This document shows, piece by piece, positions 6,142 to 13,424 of a DNA stretch of 14,919 nt. Numbering within the stretch: position 1 is the stretch's first letter; each line of letters opens with the position of its first letter. The notes below the pieces were generated by a model. It worked only from the letters and a program-made list of their open reading frames with translations. It made no database searches and was not told the DNA's origin. The translations under genes were made by a program, and so were the position numbers. Source of the stretch: an uncultured bacterium (GTDB lineage: Bacteria > Cyanobacteriota > Vampirovibrionia > Gastranaerophilales > Gastranaerophilaceae); NCBI GenBank assembly GCA_900553205.1, contig USCK01000031.1, forward strand, positions 1 to 14,919, read 5' to 3'.

Positions 6142-7248
6142 TTAAAAACTTTTCAGCCAATCAGAAAATATCACTAAAGCCGTTTTTAATCGTTCAAAAT
6201 TATTACAATAACCAATCCTTACAAACCCGTTCATTTCAAGAGTTTCCCCCGGGAGTAACAAAACTCCTGTATCTTTTAACAAGCGTTTGCACAAATCAAA
6301 TGAGGAAATCTTCAAATCATAGCCTAAAAAAGCAGTTGTACCACCGTTTGGTAAAACACAAGTGATGTGAGGTTCTTTATTAACCCAATCTGATAAAATT
6401 TCATATCCGATTCTTTGTTTTTCTAAATTTCTCTTGAAGATTTTATCTTTGTTTTCCAAAGCTATTGATGCAAAATAATCATCTAATATACTGACACTGA
6501 TTGTATTGTATTCTCTTTGGTGATTAATTTCTTTTATTATTTTTTCATCTGCAACAATCCAACCCAATCTTAACCCTGCAAGAGAAAACCCTTTTGATAA
6601 TGATGAGGTTGCTATCCCTTTTTCATACAAATCAACTATTGAAGTTGTGTTATAGATATCTTCTCTTACAACACCTCTATAAACCTCGTCTGATAGAATA
6701 TAAGCGCCGTTTGCTACTGATACAATTTCCTTCATCAAGTCATCTTGGATAACAGAGCCTGTCGGATTATTAGGGTTTATAAGACTTATGAGTTTTGTTT
6801 TTGGAGTAACTAACTGCCTCAACACATCAATATCAGGCAACCAGTTATTTTCAGGGCGCAAAAATAAATGTTTAACATTTGCTCCCAGCGATTTTGGAAT
6901 AGAATAATGTTGCTGATATGCAGGAAGAATTGATATGACTTCGTCATCAGGTTCAACCAAAGATAAATACACAAGCTGATTTGCACCGATTGCACCATGA
7001 GTAACTGTAATATTATTCAAGCCTCGGTTTTGATACAGATTACTTATTGCAGATTTTAATCTTGTTGAACCATGGATATCACCATAAGTAAGTTTTTTGG
7101 ATAAAATCTCATCAATATTATTAATCTTAGCAAGTTCAAGCAATTCATTTACTGACATTGAGTCTATACAAGTATCTGCCAAATCATATTTTGCAGTTTT
7201 CTCGTATTCATTGAACCATTCTTCAACTTTAAAAGCATCAATTCTCAT
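6142..7248 (-). CDS. Class I/II PLP aminotransferase, capreomycidine synthase (VioD)-like
   Basis: This is a 368-residue fold-type I PLP enzyme. Visible motifs are NPNNPTG (158-164), SDEVYRG (186-192), SSLSKGFSLAGLRLGW (215-230) with Schiff-base lysine K219, and FVRIGYCNN (342-350) with the carboxylate-binding R344. The opening (MRIDAFKVEEWFNEYEKTAKYD split around W11) and the LTYGDIHGS stretch recall the VioD/capreomycidine synthase branch, which also contains many plain amino-acid aminotransferases, so the substrate is open. Its ATG overlaps the truB stop by four bases (ATGA) and no Shine-Dalgarno site is seen, so translation is probably coupled to truB. It is an unexpected last member of an rbfA-truB operon, where ribF and rpsO are more usual. 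Confidence 0.8.
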   Translation of the reverse strand: MRIDAFKVEEWFNEYEKTAKYDLADTCIDSMSVNELLELAKINNIDEILSKKLTYGDIHGSTRLKSAISNLYQNRGLNNITVTHGAIGANQLVYLSLVEPDDEVISILPAYQQHYSIPKSLGANVKHLFLRPENNWLPDIDVLRQLVTPKTKLISLINPNNPTGSVIQDDLMKEIVSVANGAYILSDEVYRGVVREDIYNTTSIVDLYEKGIATSSLSKGFSLAGLRLGWIVADEKIIKEINHQREYNTISVSILDDYFASIALENKDKIFKRNLEKQRIGYEILSDWVNKEPHITCVLPNGGTTAFLGYDLKISSFDLCKRLLKDTGVLLLPGETLEMNGFVRIGYCNNFERLKTALVIFSDWLKSF

Positions 7249-8105
7249 AATAAACCAATAAACTTTTTAACTTTTATTTCTTTTTCATCAGCTAATGCCA
7301 CACCAATAAGCTGATTATTGTAAACCAATGAAACCAAACCTCTTATATTATCTCTAGGATAAATTTGAAGTCCATTTGAACATCGTTTATACTCAGCATC
7401 ATTGATTATAACTTTTGTAAGCGAGAGCCTATCTATCGGAGAAATCAAACATGCCTGTACCTTGTCTTTATCATCCAAGGTTTCTAACTTGATAGAATCC
7501 TCTACAAAAAATTCTCCTGCCTGAACCCTTATGAGTTTTGTCAAATATGCACCACAGCCCAACATTTCCCCTAAATCATAACCAATCGTTCTGATATAAG
7601 TACCTTTCGAGCATTTTATATAAATTTCTGCACTTTGTGAAGCCTCATCAAACGATACTATATGAATATCCTCAATAATAACTTTTCGAGGTTTTATTTC
7701 AACTTGTTCACCAGCCCTTGCGTATTCATAAAGTTTTTTGCCGTTTACTTTTATTGCAGAATAAATAGGTGGAATTTGTTCTATCTCACCTTCAAAATTT
7801 TTCAAGGATTTTATAACATCTTCTTTTGTAACTTTTTTGTCAGAAGATGAAACAACTTTTCCCTCTATATCATAAGTATCTGTAACTTTTCCAAATTGAA
7901 CAGTCGCAATATATGCTTTATCATCTGCTAGATATTCAATTAATCTTGTAACTTTTCCTATACATACAGGCAGTACACCTTCTGCAAAGGGGTCAAGCGT
8001 TCCGGTATGACCTATTTGTTTAATTTTTGTAACACGTCTTAAACGAGCCACAACATCATGAGATGTTATGCCTTTAGGTTTATAGATATTGACAAAACCT
8101 AACAT
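7245..8105 (-). CDS. truB: tRNA pseudouridine(55) synthase
   Basis: TruB converts uridine 55 in the T-loop of tRNAs to pseudouridine. The catalytic segment is GHTGTLDPFAEGVLP (32-46) with the essential aspartate D38. KPKGITSHDVV (9-19) at the N-terminus, PPIYSAIKVNGKKLYEYAR (139 onward) and SKGTYIRTIGYDLGE are also typical. The C-terminal 60 residues fit the small PUA-like domain. The frame is open for 27 more codons upstream into rbfA, but the family begins with the short GFVNIYKPKG segment, so ATG 8105 is chosen, four bases after the rbfA stop. The length of 286 is normal. It is expressed with rbfA from the promoter at 8510-8482 and overlaps the next gene. Confidence 0.93.
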   Translation of the reverse strand: MLGFVNIYKPKGITSHDVVARLRRVTKIKQIGHTGTLDPFAEGVLPVCIGKVTRLIEYLADDKAYIATVQFGKVTDTYDIEGKVVSSSDKKVTKEDVIKSLKNFEGEIEQIPPIYSAIKVNGKKLYEYARAGEQVEIKPRKVIIEDIHIVSFDEASQSAEIYIKCSKGTYIRTIGYDLGEMLGCGAYLTKLIRVQAGEFFVEDSIKLETLDDKDKVQACLISPIDRLSLTKVIINDAEYKRCSNGLQIYPRDNIRGLVSLVYNNQLIGVALADEKEIKVKKFIGLL

Positions 8106-8109
8106 AGAA

Positions 8110-8454
8110 TTAGATTTCGCCTCTTGAGATTTTATTAATAAGTTCTGTAACTCTAGAGCCTTCTTCCAAACCGTTTGAATATACAAATCTCAATTCTGGA
8201 GTTAATCTTAAACGAACTCTGCGGCCAACTTCATATCTAATTTTTGGAGTACTTTTTTCTATAACTTCTTTTGATTTCTCAACTTGTTCAGGGTTTCCCA
8301 GAACACTATAAATAACCTTCGCATAAGAATTATCATGCGAAACTTCTACATCTACTATAGAAACTACACCTTCCAAGCCTCTAATTTCTCGTCTTAGGAT
8401 ATCAGAGATTTCTCTCATTAGTTCTTTTCTTACACGTTCATTTCTTAAGGTCAT
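8110..8454 (-). CDS. rbfA: Ribosome-binding factor A
   Basis: RbfA binds the 30S precursor and helps 16S rRNA 5'-end maturation. The 114-residue protein has the single KH-like domain of the family: RNERVRKELMREISDILRRE at the start, VSIVDVEVSHDNSYAKVIYSVLG in the middle and RRVRLRLTPELRFVYSNGLE near the end. AGGAG sits seven bases before ATG 8454 and a consensus-like promoter just upstream. The usual partner infB is not next to it; here rbfA begins its own operon with truB, which follows after four bases. The promoter lies in the short divergent gap shared with the lipoprotein gene. Confidence 0.93.
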   Translation of the reverse strand: MTLRNERVRKELMREISDILRREIRGLEGVVSIVDVEVSHDNSYAKVIYSVLGNPEQVEKSKEVIEKSTPKIRYEVGRRVRLRLTPELRFVYSNGLEEGSRVTELINKISRGEI

Positions 8455-8481
8455 ATTTCACTCCTACTATGTTTTTATAAC

Positions 8482-8510
8482 ATGATACATGAAATTGTTA
8501 CATTTATCAA
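8482..8510 (-). promoter_or_regulatory. rbfA-truB operon promoter
   Basis: On the minus strand TTGATA (8510-8505) and TATCAT (8487-8482) are separated by exactly 17 bp. Transcription would start near 8475, about 20 nt before the rbfA ATG. It may drive rbfA, truB and the aminotransferase together; no terminator is seen between these genes. Confidence 0.6.
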
Positions 8511-8554
8511 TAAAAAGGCAATTTTTTCTGAACAAATGTTTTATTAAATATGTG

Positions 8555-9496
8555 ATGAATGTAGGTAATAAAATATTAAACTATACAAAAGCTATTGGTC
8601 TATCTGCCATGATAGGTTTATCATCATGTCAAAAACAAGCACCTAAAACCATACAAAAAGCCGTTTCTAAACCTAAAGTAGAAAAAGTCGTTAGAAATTC
8701 AACAGTAGAACTTCTACGTTCATTTGAAGTTGGTAGTGAAGAATCTGTAAGACTTGCAAAATCAGCAAAAGGTGCAGACATAATAAAAGCTCGAGATATT
8801 AATGCCTACAATCCAAATGATTCAGTCGGAGAATTGTATTACAGGGTTTATGTAGGAGAAGCTGATAAACAAATCAGAAAAGAAAAAGGTATCAAAGGAA
8901 ATCTTGTAACTGTCGGCGAAGGTATAACAGGTGAAGAATATATTAAACTTGCTAATGGTAAAAAAGCATACGCTAATGACTATATATCTAAAAAAGTAGC
9001 AGATAGTTTGTTAAACAATGCTATTGCACAACGAGATTCTGCATTAAGAGCAAATATTGCAATTAATGAATATAAAAAACTTAAACCTTATGAAAAAGAT
9101 GCAGTAATCTCATATATGTATAATATTGGGGATAAAAAACTAAAAGAAGCTAAAACTGGAGAATCCTTCTTTAAGGCATTATCCGAAGGAAATATGGGCT
9201 ATGTTCAAGGAAAATTCAGCGTAGTTCCTAGCGCACAAAATGCAAAATCAGGTATAGCTAAAGTAAACCTTGCTAAAATGATTATTTTTGGAAACGGAAA
9301 AATTTATAATAATGCAAAAGCCCAAAAGAATTTACGCCAGCAAATAAAAAATATTGCTAAAAACGATAGTAACGCTCAACAAAGAATCTCAGAAGCTATA
9401 GAAATTGCTAAAAAATATGGTGTTAGCAAAAAGAATCTTGAAATTACAGAAAAGAAAATTCAAAAAATATTAAATAAATTTACAAACAATAATTAA
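8555..9496 (+). CDS. Lipoprotein with a GH24 lysozyme-like domain
   Basis: A signal peptide with a hydrophobic core (IGLSAMIGLSS, 14-24) ends in a lipobox LSS-C25, so the protein should be lipidated and anchored outside the cytoplasmic membrane. After a Lys-rich linker, residues about 93-250 follow the order of phage-type GH24 lysozymes: VTVGEGIT (118-125), YISKKVADSLL (143-153), KPYEKDAVISYMYNIGDKKL (177-196) and SGIAKVNLAKMIIFGNG (232-248), corresponding to the T-I-G-x-G, I-T-x-x-x-A-x-x-L, ALVSFxFNxG and GLxxRRxxE segments. The usual Glu-8-Asp-5-Thr triad is not clearly kept: no Asp lies at the expected place before T119. It may be inactive, or the lobe is rearranged. The frame is open 22 codons upstream, but the signal peptide places the start at 8555. 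No good ribosome binding site is seen. Confidence 0.6.
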   Translation: MNVGNKILNYTKAIGLSAMIGLSSCQKQAPKTIQKAVSKPKVEKVVRNSTVELLRSFEVGSEESVRLAKSAKGADIIKARDINAYNPNDSVGELYYRVYVGEADKQIRKEKGIKGNLVTVGEGITGEEYIKLANGKKAYANDYISKKVADSLLNNAIAQRDSALRANIAINEYKKLKPYEKDAVISYMYNIGDKKLKEAKTGESFFKALSEGNMGYVQGKFSVVPSAQNAKSGIAKVNLAKMIIFGNGKIYNNAKAQKNLRQQIKNIAKNDSNAQQRISEAIEIAKKYGVSKKNLEITEKKIQKILNKFTNNN

Positions 9497-9523
9497 ATAT
9501 TTTCACTTTTTACAAAATTTGTA

Positions 9524-9542
9524 TATAATATACTTGTCAAGT
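9524..9542 (+). promoter_or_regulatory. Promoter (-10) and start-site palindrome of the basic small gene
   Basis: A consensus TATAAT (9524-9529) with only a weak -35 (TTTTCA, 9500-9505, 18 bp spacer) is followed by the perfect palindrome ACTTG-T-CAAGT (9532-9542), which would cover the transcription start. The palindrome could be an operator, or chance. Confidence 0.4.
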
Positions 9543-9558
9543 GAAAGGAGAGTTAATT

Positions 9559-9735
9559 ATGAAAGTACTTCCAGTTATGCCTAAAGTAGTTAATACTGCG
9601 AAAAAAGTTGCTAAAAAAGTTAGCAAACCATCAGTTGCAGCACAACCACTTGTAGCAAGCAAACCGGCTGCAAAGCCAAACGCATCTGTTGGTGCAGCAA
9701 TAAAAAAAGTTGCTAACATGATTAAGCATAAATAG
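9559..9735 (+). CDS. Small, highly basic Ala/Lys/Val-rich protein
   Basis: This 58-residue product has 13 lysines, one histidine and no Asp or Glu. Two lysine-rich helices (TAKKVAKKVSK, 13-23, and AAIKKVANMIKHK, 46-58) flank a proline/alanine linker (SKPAAKP, 34-40). Such composition is like histone H1-type tails and small nucleoid or RNA-binding proteins, and also like cationic amphipathic peptides; there is no signal peptide. I do not recognise a family. AAAGGAG with an eight-base gap supports ATG 9559 over the GTG at 9541. A promoter precedes and a strong terminator (9765-9798) follows it, so it is probably a short, well expressed single-gene transcript. Confidence 0.7.
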   Translation: MKVLPVMPKVVNTAKKVAKKVSKPSVAAQPLVASKPAAKPNASVGAAIKKVANMIKHK

Positions 9736-9764
9736 TAAATTTATACTTAACTATTAAATTTTTG

Positions 9765-9798
9765 ACAAGCCCCTATCTCATATTAGGGCTTGTTTTTT
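9765..9798 (+). terminator. Rho-independent terminator / possible attenuator
   Basis: ACAAGCCC (9765-9772) pairs with GGGCTTGT (9786-9793), with a bulged C and two extra pairs towards the loop, and is followed by six T. It ends the basic-protein transcript. The ribosome binding site AGGAG of the next gene begins right after the T run, so that gene must be reached by read-through or from an unseen promoter. Confidence 0.8.
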
Positions 9799-9809
9799 AG
9801 GAGAGAACT

Positions 9810-10055
9810 ATGATTCAAGGGATATCACAAACAAATTTCAGAGGGAATTATAATAAAGGCAAAGTTTTATTCAATAACTTGCCAAAAGACAAACAAGTCA
9901 GATATATTATGGCAGAAAGAGCAAGACAAAATTATAACAATAACCACAATTTAAAAATCCAAGCCCCACAAGATGATATTGGAACTTATGTAAGCAAAAA
10001 AGTTAAGCAAAATGATTTTTGGAAAAATATTGTTGATAAATTTTTTGCAAAATAA
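9810..10055 (+). CDS. Uncharacterised 81-residue hydrophilic protein
   Basis: The product is hydrophilic and rich in Asn and Lys, with no membrane segment, signal peptide or cysteine. It opens MIQGISQTNFRGN; this kind of short N-terminal stretch with N-F-(R/K)-G is, to my recollection, frequent in uncharacterised proteins of gut Melainabacteria, though I cannot verify that here. Residues 23-46 (NLPKDKQVRYIMAERARQNY) look helical; the C-terminal end is WKNIVDKFFAK. AGGAG lies seven bases before ATG 9810. Transcription would have to pass the terminator just before it. gyrB follows with its own -10 and ribosome binding site. No function can be assigned. Confidence 0.65.
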   Translation: MIQGISQTNFRGNYNKGKVLFNNLPKDKQVRYIMAERARQNYNNNHNLKIQAPQDDIGTYVSKKVKQNDFWKNIVDKFFAK

Positions 10056-10109
10056 TTCCATATATAACAAAAGATTTACATTATTAATGTCCATGTGTCT
10101 TGTTTGTAG

Positions 10110-10115
10110 TATAAT
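10110..10115 (+). promoter_or_regulatory. gyrB -10 box
   Basis: A consensus TATAAT 34 bp before the gyrB ATG; the -35 region (around 10087-10093, TGTCCA) is poor. The leader of about 28 nt carries AGGAGAG ahead of the ATG. Confidence 0.5.
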
Positions 10116-10149
10116 ATAACTTGAGGATAGTGAAAGTTAGGAGAGATTA

Positions 10150-12582
10150 ATGACACAGAACTATGATGCCAGTAATATTAGGGTTTTAGAAGGCTTGGAA
10201 GCAGTAAGAATGCGTCCTGGTATGTACATTGGTTCAACTTCTCAAAGAGGTTTGCACCACTGTATTTATGAAATTGTTGATAACTCAATCGATGAATCAC
10301 TTGCAGGATTTTGTACAGAAATCCATGTTACTGTTCATAAAGATAATAGTGTTACAGTTGAAGATAACGGTCGTGGTATTCCTGTTGATGTTAAACCTGA
10401 AACAGGTAAATCTGCACTGGAAATCGTTCACACAGTACTTCACGCAGGCGGCAAATTCGGTGACGGTGGCTACAAAGTATCTGGTGGACTTCACGGTGTT
10501 GGTGCCTCTGTTGTAAACGCACTATCTGAAAAAATGATTGTTGAAGTTTCTCGTCAAGGTTATGTATGGCGTCAAGAATATTTGAGAGGTGAAGCTGTAG
10601 GCCCTGTTGAAAAGACTAAAGAAACTACAAAAACTGGTACTAAATCAACTTTCTGGTTAGACCCAGAAATCTTTACAGAAACAACAGTTATTGATGTTGA
10701 TGTAATCGCAACAAGATTTAGAGAAATGGCATTCTTGAACAAAGGTTTAAAAATCATTCTTCATGTAGATGCCGATAACAGCGACCAAGTTTTTCACTAC
10801 GAAGGTGGTATTGCAAGCTATGTTGAATTTTTAAACACAAACAAAAATGTTCTTTTCGACCCTCCAATCTATATCGACAAAGAAGTTGACGGTATGAGAG
10901 TTGAAATCGCAATGCAATATACAGATTCTTATAGCGAAAGTATTTTGTCTTTTGCTAACAATATTAATACCCATTCAGGTGGTACTCACTTAACTGGTTT
11001 CAGAAACGCTATTACTCGTGTATTAAATGATTACGCAAGAAAAAATAATATACTTAAAGATTCAGAACAAAACCTATCAGGTGATGACGTTAGAGAAGGT
11101 TTGACTGCTATTGTTAGTGTAAAACTTGGCAATCCTGAATTTGAAGGACAAACAAAAGAAAAACTTGGCAATCAAGAGGCTATGGGTGCTGTTCAAGATG
11201 CAATCAAAGAAAAATTCCAAGAATGGCTTGAATTTAACCCTAAAATGGGTAAAACTATCATTGAAAAAACTTTACAAGCTCAAAGAGCTAGAGAAGCTGC
11301 AAGAAAGGCTAGAGAACTAACAAGACGTAAGACTGTTCTTGAAAACTCAACACTTCCTGGGAAACTTGCAGACTGTTCAAATAGAGAACCTGAAAAATGC
11401 GAAATTTACCTTGTTGAGGGTGATTCTGCGGGTGGTTCTGCTAAACAAGGTAGAAACAGAATGTTTCAAGCTATTTTGCCATTGAGAGGTAAAATTCTTA
11501 ATGTTGAAAAAGCAAGATTGGATAAAATTTATGCAAACAACGAAATTCAATCTATGGTACAAGCTTTCGGTATCAAAATCAGCCGAAACCCTGAAGAAGT
11601 TGATATTTCTAAATTGAGATATCACAAAATTATCATCATGACCGATGCCGATGTTGATGGTGCTCACATCAGAACATTGATGCTTACATTCTTCTTCAGA
11701 TATGCAAGACCTATGATTGAAGATGGTTATGTTTACATCGCACAACCACCTTTATTCAAGATTACATCAGGTAAAACTTCTGAATATTTATATGACGAAA
11801 AGGCACTTGATAAGATGTTAAAAGAACGTGGTATTAAATCATTAAGTCTTTCAAATAAAAACAGAACTATTACCAAAACAGGTGAAGAACTTATTGCATT
11901 GTTAGGTAATATGACAACATACTACAAATCTTATAACAACCCTATCTTGAACATTATTCCAGAGGTTGTACTTAGAGGTTTGATGAGATCTGATATTACT
12001 GCAGAAGATTTTGAAGACCAAGCTAAGATGACAGCAGTTGTAGAATACTTGCAAAACTACTTGAAAGACCACGCAGAAAACTACAATGTAACAGAAGCTA
12101 AGAATTACAAGCTTGAATTAAAATACAATGCAGAAAATGCAAAATATAATATCAAACTTGATATTGGAGAAGAAGATTTTATTATTATCACATCTAATAT
12201 TATAAAATCATCTGAATTCAAGAGATTCAAAAACTCTTATCCATTAATCAGAGATTTCTTGATTGAAGAAGAAGGTACATTGAATCTTGAAACAGATAAT
12301 GACAAATACGAAATCACATCATACGAACAACTCCACAAAATCATTGATGATAGAGGACAAAAAGGCTTGACTATCCAACGATTCAAAGGTTTAGGGGAAA
12401 TGATGCCTGAACAACTTTGGGATACAACAATGAATCCTCAAACAAGAACATTGTTAAAGGTAAGCATTGAAGATGCTATGATGTGTGACCAGTTGTTTGA
12501 TATCTTGATGGGTGACAAGGTTGAACCTCGTAGAGATTTCATTCAAACTCACGCAGTATATGCAACAAATATTGATACATAA
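10150..12582 (+). CDS. gyrB: DNA gyrase subunit B
   Basis: GyrB is the ATPase subunit of DNA gyrase, which with GyrA introduces negative supercoils. The GHKL ATP-binding domain shows EIVDNSIDE (41-49), EDNGRGIP (71-78) and SGGLHGVGASVVNALS (111-126). The TOPRIM domain shows EGDSAGGSAKQGRNR starting at E423, PLRGKILNVEKA, and the metal-binding DADVDG (499-504). QRFKGLGEM (about 743-751) and PRRDFIQ at the end complete it. At 810 residues it carries an extra block of roughly 170 residues between PPLFKI (533) and GLTIQRFKGLGE, as in E. coli GyrB and unlike Bacillus GyrB. The aspartate and lysine at the known quinolone-related sites of the TOPRIM region are wild-type. gyrA is not nearby. It stands as a single gene with its own -10 and terminator. 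Confidence 0.97.
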   Translation: MTQNYDASNIRVLEGLEAVRMRPGMYIGSTSQRGLHHCIYEIVDNSIDESLAGFCTEIHVTVHKDNSVTVEDNGRGIPVDVKPETGKSALEIVHTVLHAGGKFGDGGYKVSGGLHGVGASVVNALSEKMIVEVSRQGYVWRQEYLRGEAVGPVEKTKETTKTGTKSTFWLDPEIFTETTVIDVDVIATRFREMAFLNKGLKIILHVDADNSDQVFHYEGGIASYVEFLNTNKNVLFDPPIYIDKEVDGMRVEIAMQYTDSYSESILSFANNINTHSGGTHLTGFRNAITRVLNDYARKNNILKDSEQNLSGDDVREGLTAIVSVKLGNPEFEGQTKEKLGNQEAMGAVQDAIKEKFQEWLEFNPKMGKTIIEKTLQAQRAREAARKARELTRRKTVLENSTLPGKLADCSNREPEKCEIYLVEGDSAGGSAKQGRNRMFQAILPLRGKILNVEKARLDKIYANNEIQSMVQAFGIKISRNPEEVDISKLRYHKIIIMTDADVDGAHIRTLMLTFFFRYARPMIEDGYVYIAQPPLFKITSGKTSEYLYDEKALDKMLKERGIKSLSLSNKNRTITKTGEELIALLGNMTTYYKSYNNPILNIIPEVVLRGLMRSDITAEDFEDQAKMTAVVEYLQNYLKDHAENYNVTEAKNYKLELKYNAENAKYNIKLDIGEEDFIIITSNIIKSSEFKRFKNSYPLIRDFLIEEEGTLNLETDNDKYEITSYEQLHKIIDDRGQKGLTIQRFKGLGEMMPEQLWDTTMNPQTRTLLKVSIEDAMMCDQLFDILMGDKVEPRRDFIQTHAVYATNIDT

Positions 12583-12610
12583 GGTTAATAACTCAACCTT
12601 TTCAAAGTTT

Positions 12611-12643
12611 AAACGGTTCTTATAATATGTAAGAACCGTTTTT
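12611..12643 (+). terminator. gyrB terminator
   Basis: A perfect 12-bp stem, AAACGGTTCTTA (12611-12622) with TAAGAACCGTTT (12630-12641), and a short T run. A smaller AAGGTT/AACCTT hairpin (12581-12600) lies directly after the gyrB stop codon. Confidence 0.8.
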
Positions 12644-12693
12644 AATAACAAATCGCAATACAGAAATTATTACTATTTTATCACTTATTCAAG

Positions 12694-12722
12694 TTGTATT
12701 TAGTTCACTATTGATGTATCAT
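12694..12722 (+). promoter_or_regulatory. adk-map promoter
   Basis: TTGTAT (12694-12699) and TATCAT (12717-12722) are 17 bp apart. The start near 12729 gives a leader of about 35 nt with the ribosome binding site AGAAAGAGAG. It lies after the gyrB terminator, so adk-map is an independent operon. Confidence 0.55.
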
Positions 12723-12764
12723 AGAGCCATAGAATAAGCTTTATTATTAGAAAGAGAGATGACA

Positions 12765-13424
12765 ATGAAACGAGAAATGATTTTTTTAGGGCCACCGGCA
12801 TGTGGTAAAGGTACACAAACAAACAGATTGGCTGAATATTTCAATCTACCTCACGTTGATACAGGTTCTCTCTTGAGAGCAGAAATTAAAAGCGAATCAG
12901 AAAACGGCAAAATTGCTAAACAATACATAGATAAAGGACAACTTGTTCCTGTTGAATTGGTTGCTAAAATTATCAAAGACAGACTTGCTCAAAAGGACTG
13001 CGAAGAAGGTTATATCTTAGACGGTTTCCCAAGAAGCGCTGAACAGGCTGATATGCTTACTAAAATAAACGAAGAACTTGATGGTGACAAAGAAGTATCA
13101 TTCAAAGCTGTTTATTTTGATTTGGATCAAGAAATCCTTATCTCAAGAATTGTTAACAGACGTTCTTGTCCTAAATGTGGTGAAATTTATAACATCAAAT
13201 TCCACCCACCAAAAACAGAAGGCGTTTGTGACAAATGTGGTACAGAATTAACTCAAAGAAAAGATGACAACGAAGAAACTGCAAAAGCTAGATTTGAAAC
13301 ATATTTCAGAGAAACTGCACCACTTGTTGATTATTACAAGAACAAAGAAGTTTTAAGAACAATAGATGCAAACGGAACAATAGATGAAGTTTGGGAAAGA
13401 TTGTTGAAGGTAGTAAATGATTAA
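12765..13424 (+). CDS. adk: Adenylate kinase
   Basis: Adenylate kinase equilibrates ATP, AMP and ADP in the cytoplasm. The P-loop reads GPPACGKGTQ near the N-terminus (usual form GPPGAGKGTQ), followed by HVDTGSLLRAE and YILDGFPRSAEQAD with the AMP-binding region. The lid is the long, zinc-binding type, with four cysteines as CPKCG and CDKCG. Two in-frame ATGs lie six bases apart (12759 and 12765); AAAGAGAG sits at the better distance for the second and adk proteins rarely have a longer N-terminus, so 12765 is preferred. The gene overlaps map by eight bases. The pair is the tail of the usual secY-adk-map order, but secY is absent here. Confidence 0.95.
   Translation: MKREMIFLGPPACGKGTQTNRLAEYFNLPHVDTGSLLRAEIKSESENGKIAKQYIDKGQLVPVELVAKIIKDRLAQKDCEEGYILDGFPRSAEQADMLTKINEELDGDKEVSFKAVYFDLDQEILISRIVNRRSCPKCGEIYNIKFHPPKTEGVCDKCGTELTQRKDDNEETAKARFETYFRETAPLVDYYKNKEVLRTIDANGTIDEVWERLLKVVND

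Noticed and set aside
5753..6160. 135-codon version of toxin 1
   Set aside because: The extra 26 codons contain the promoter and operator and are absent from the paralogue.
11377..11745. 122-codon minus-strand frame inside gyrB
   Set aside because: Antisense to the TOPRIM domain; open by chance.
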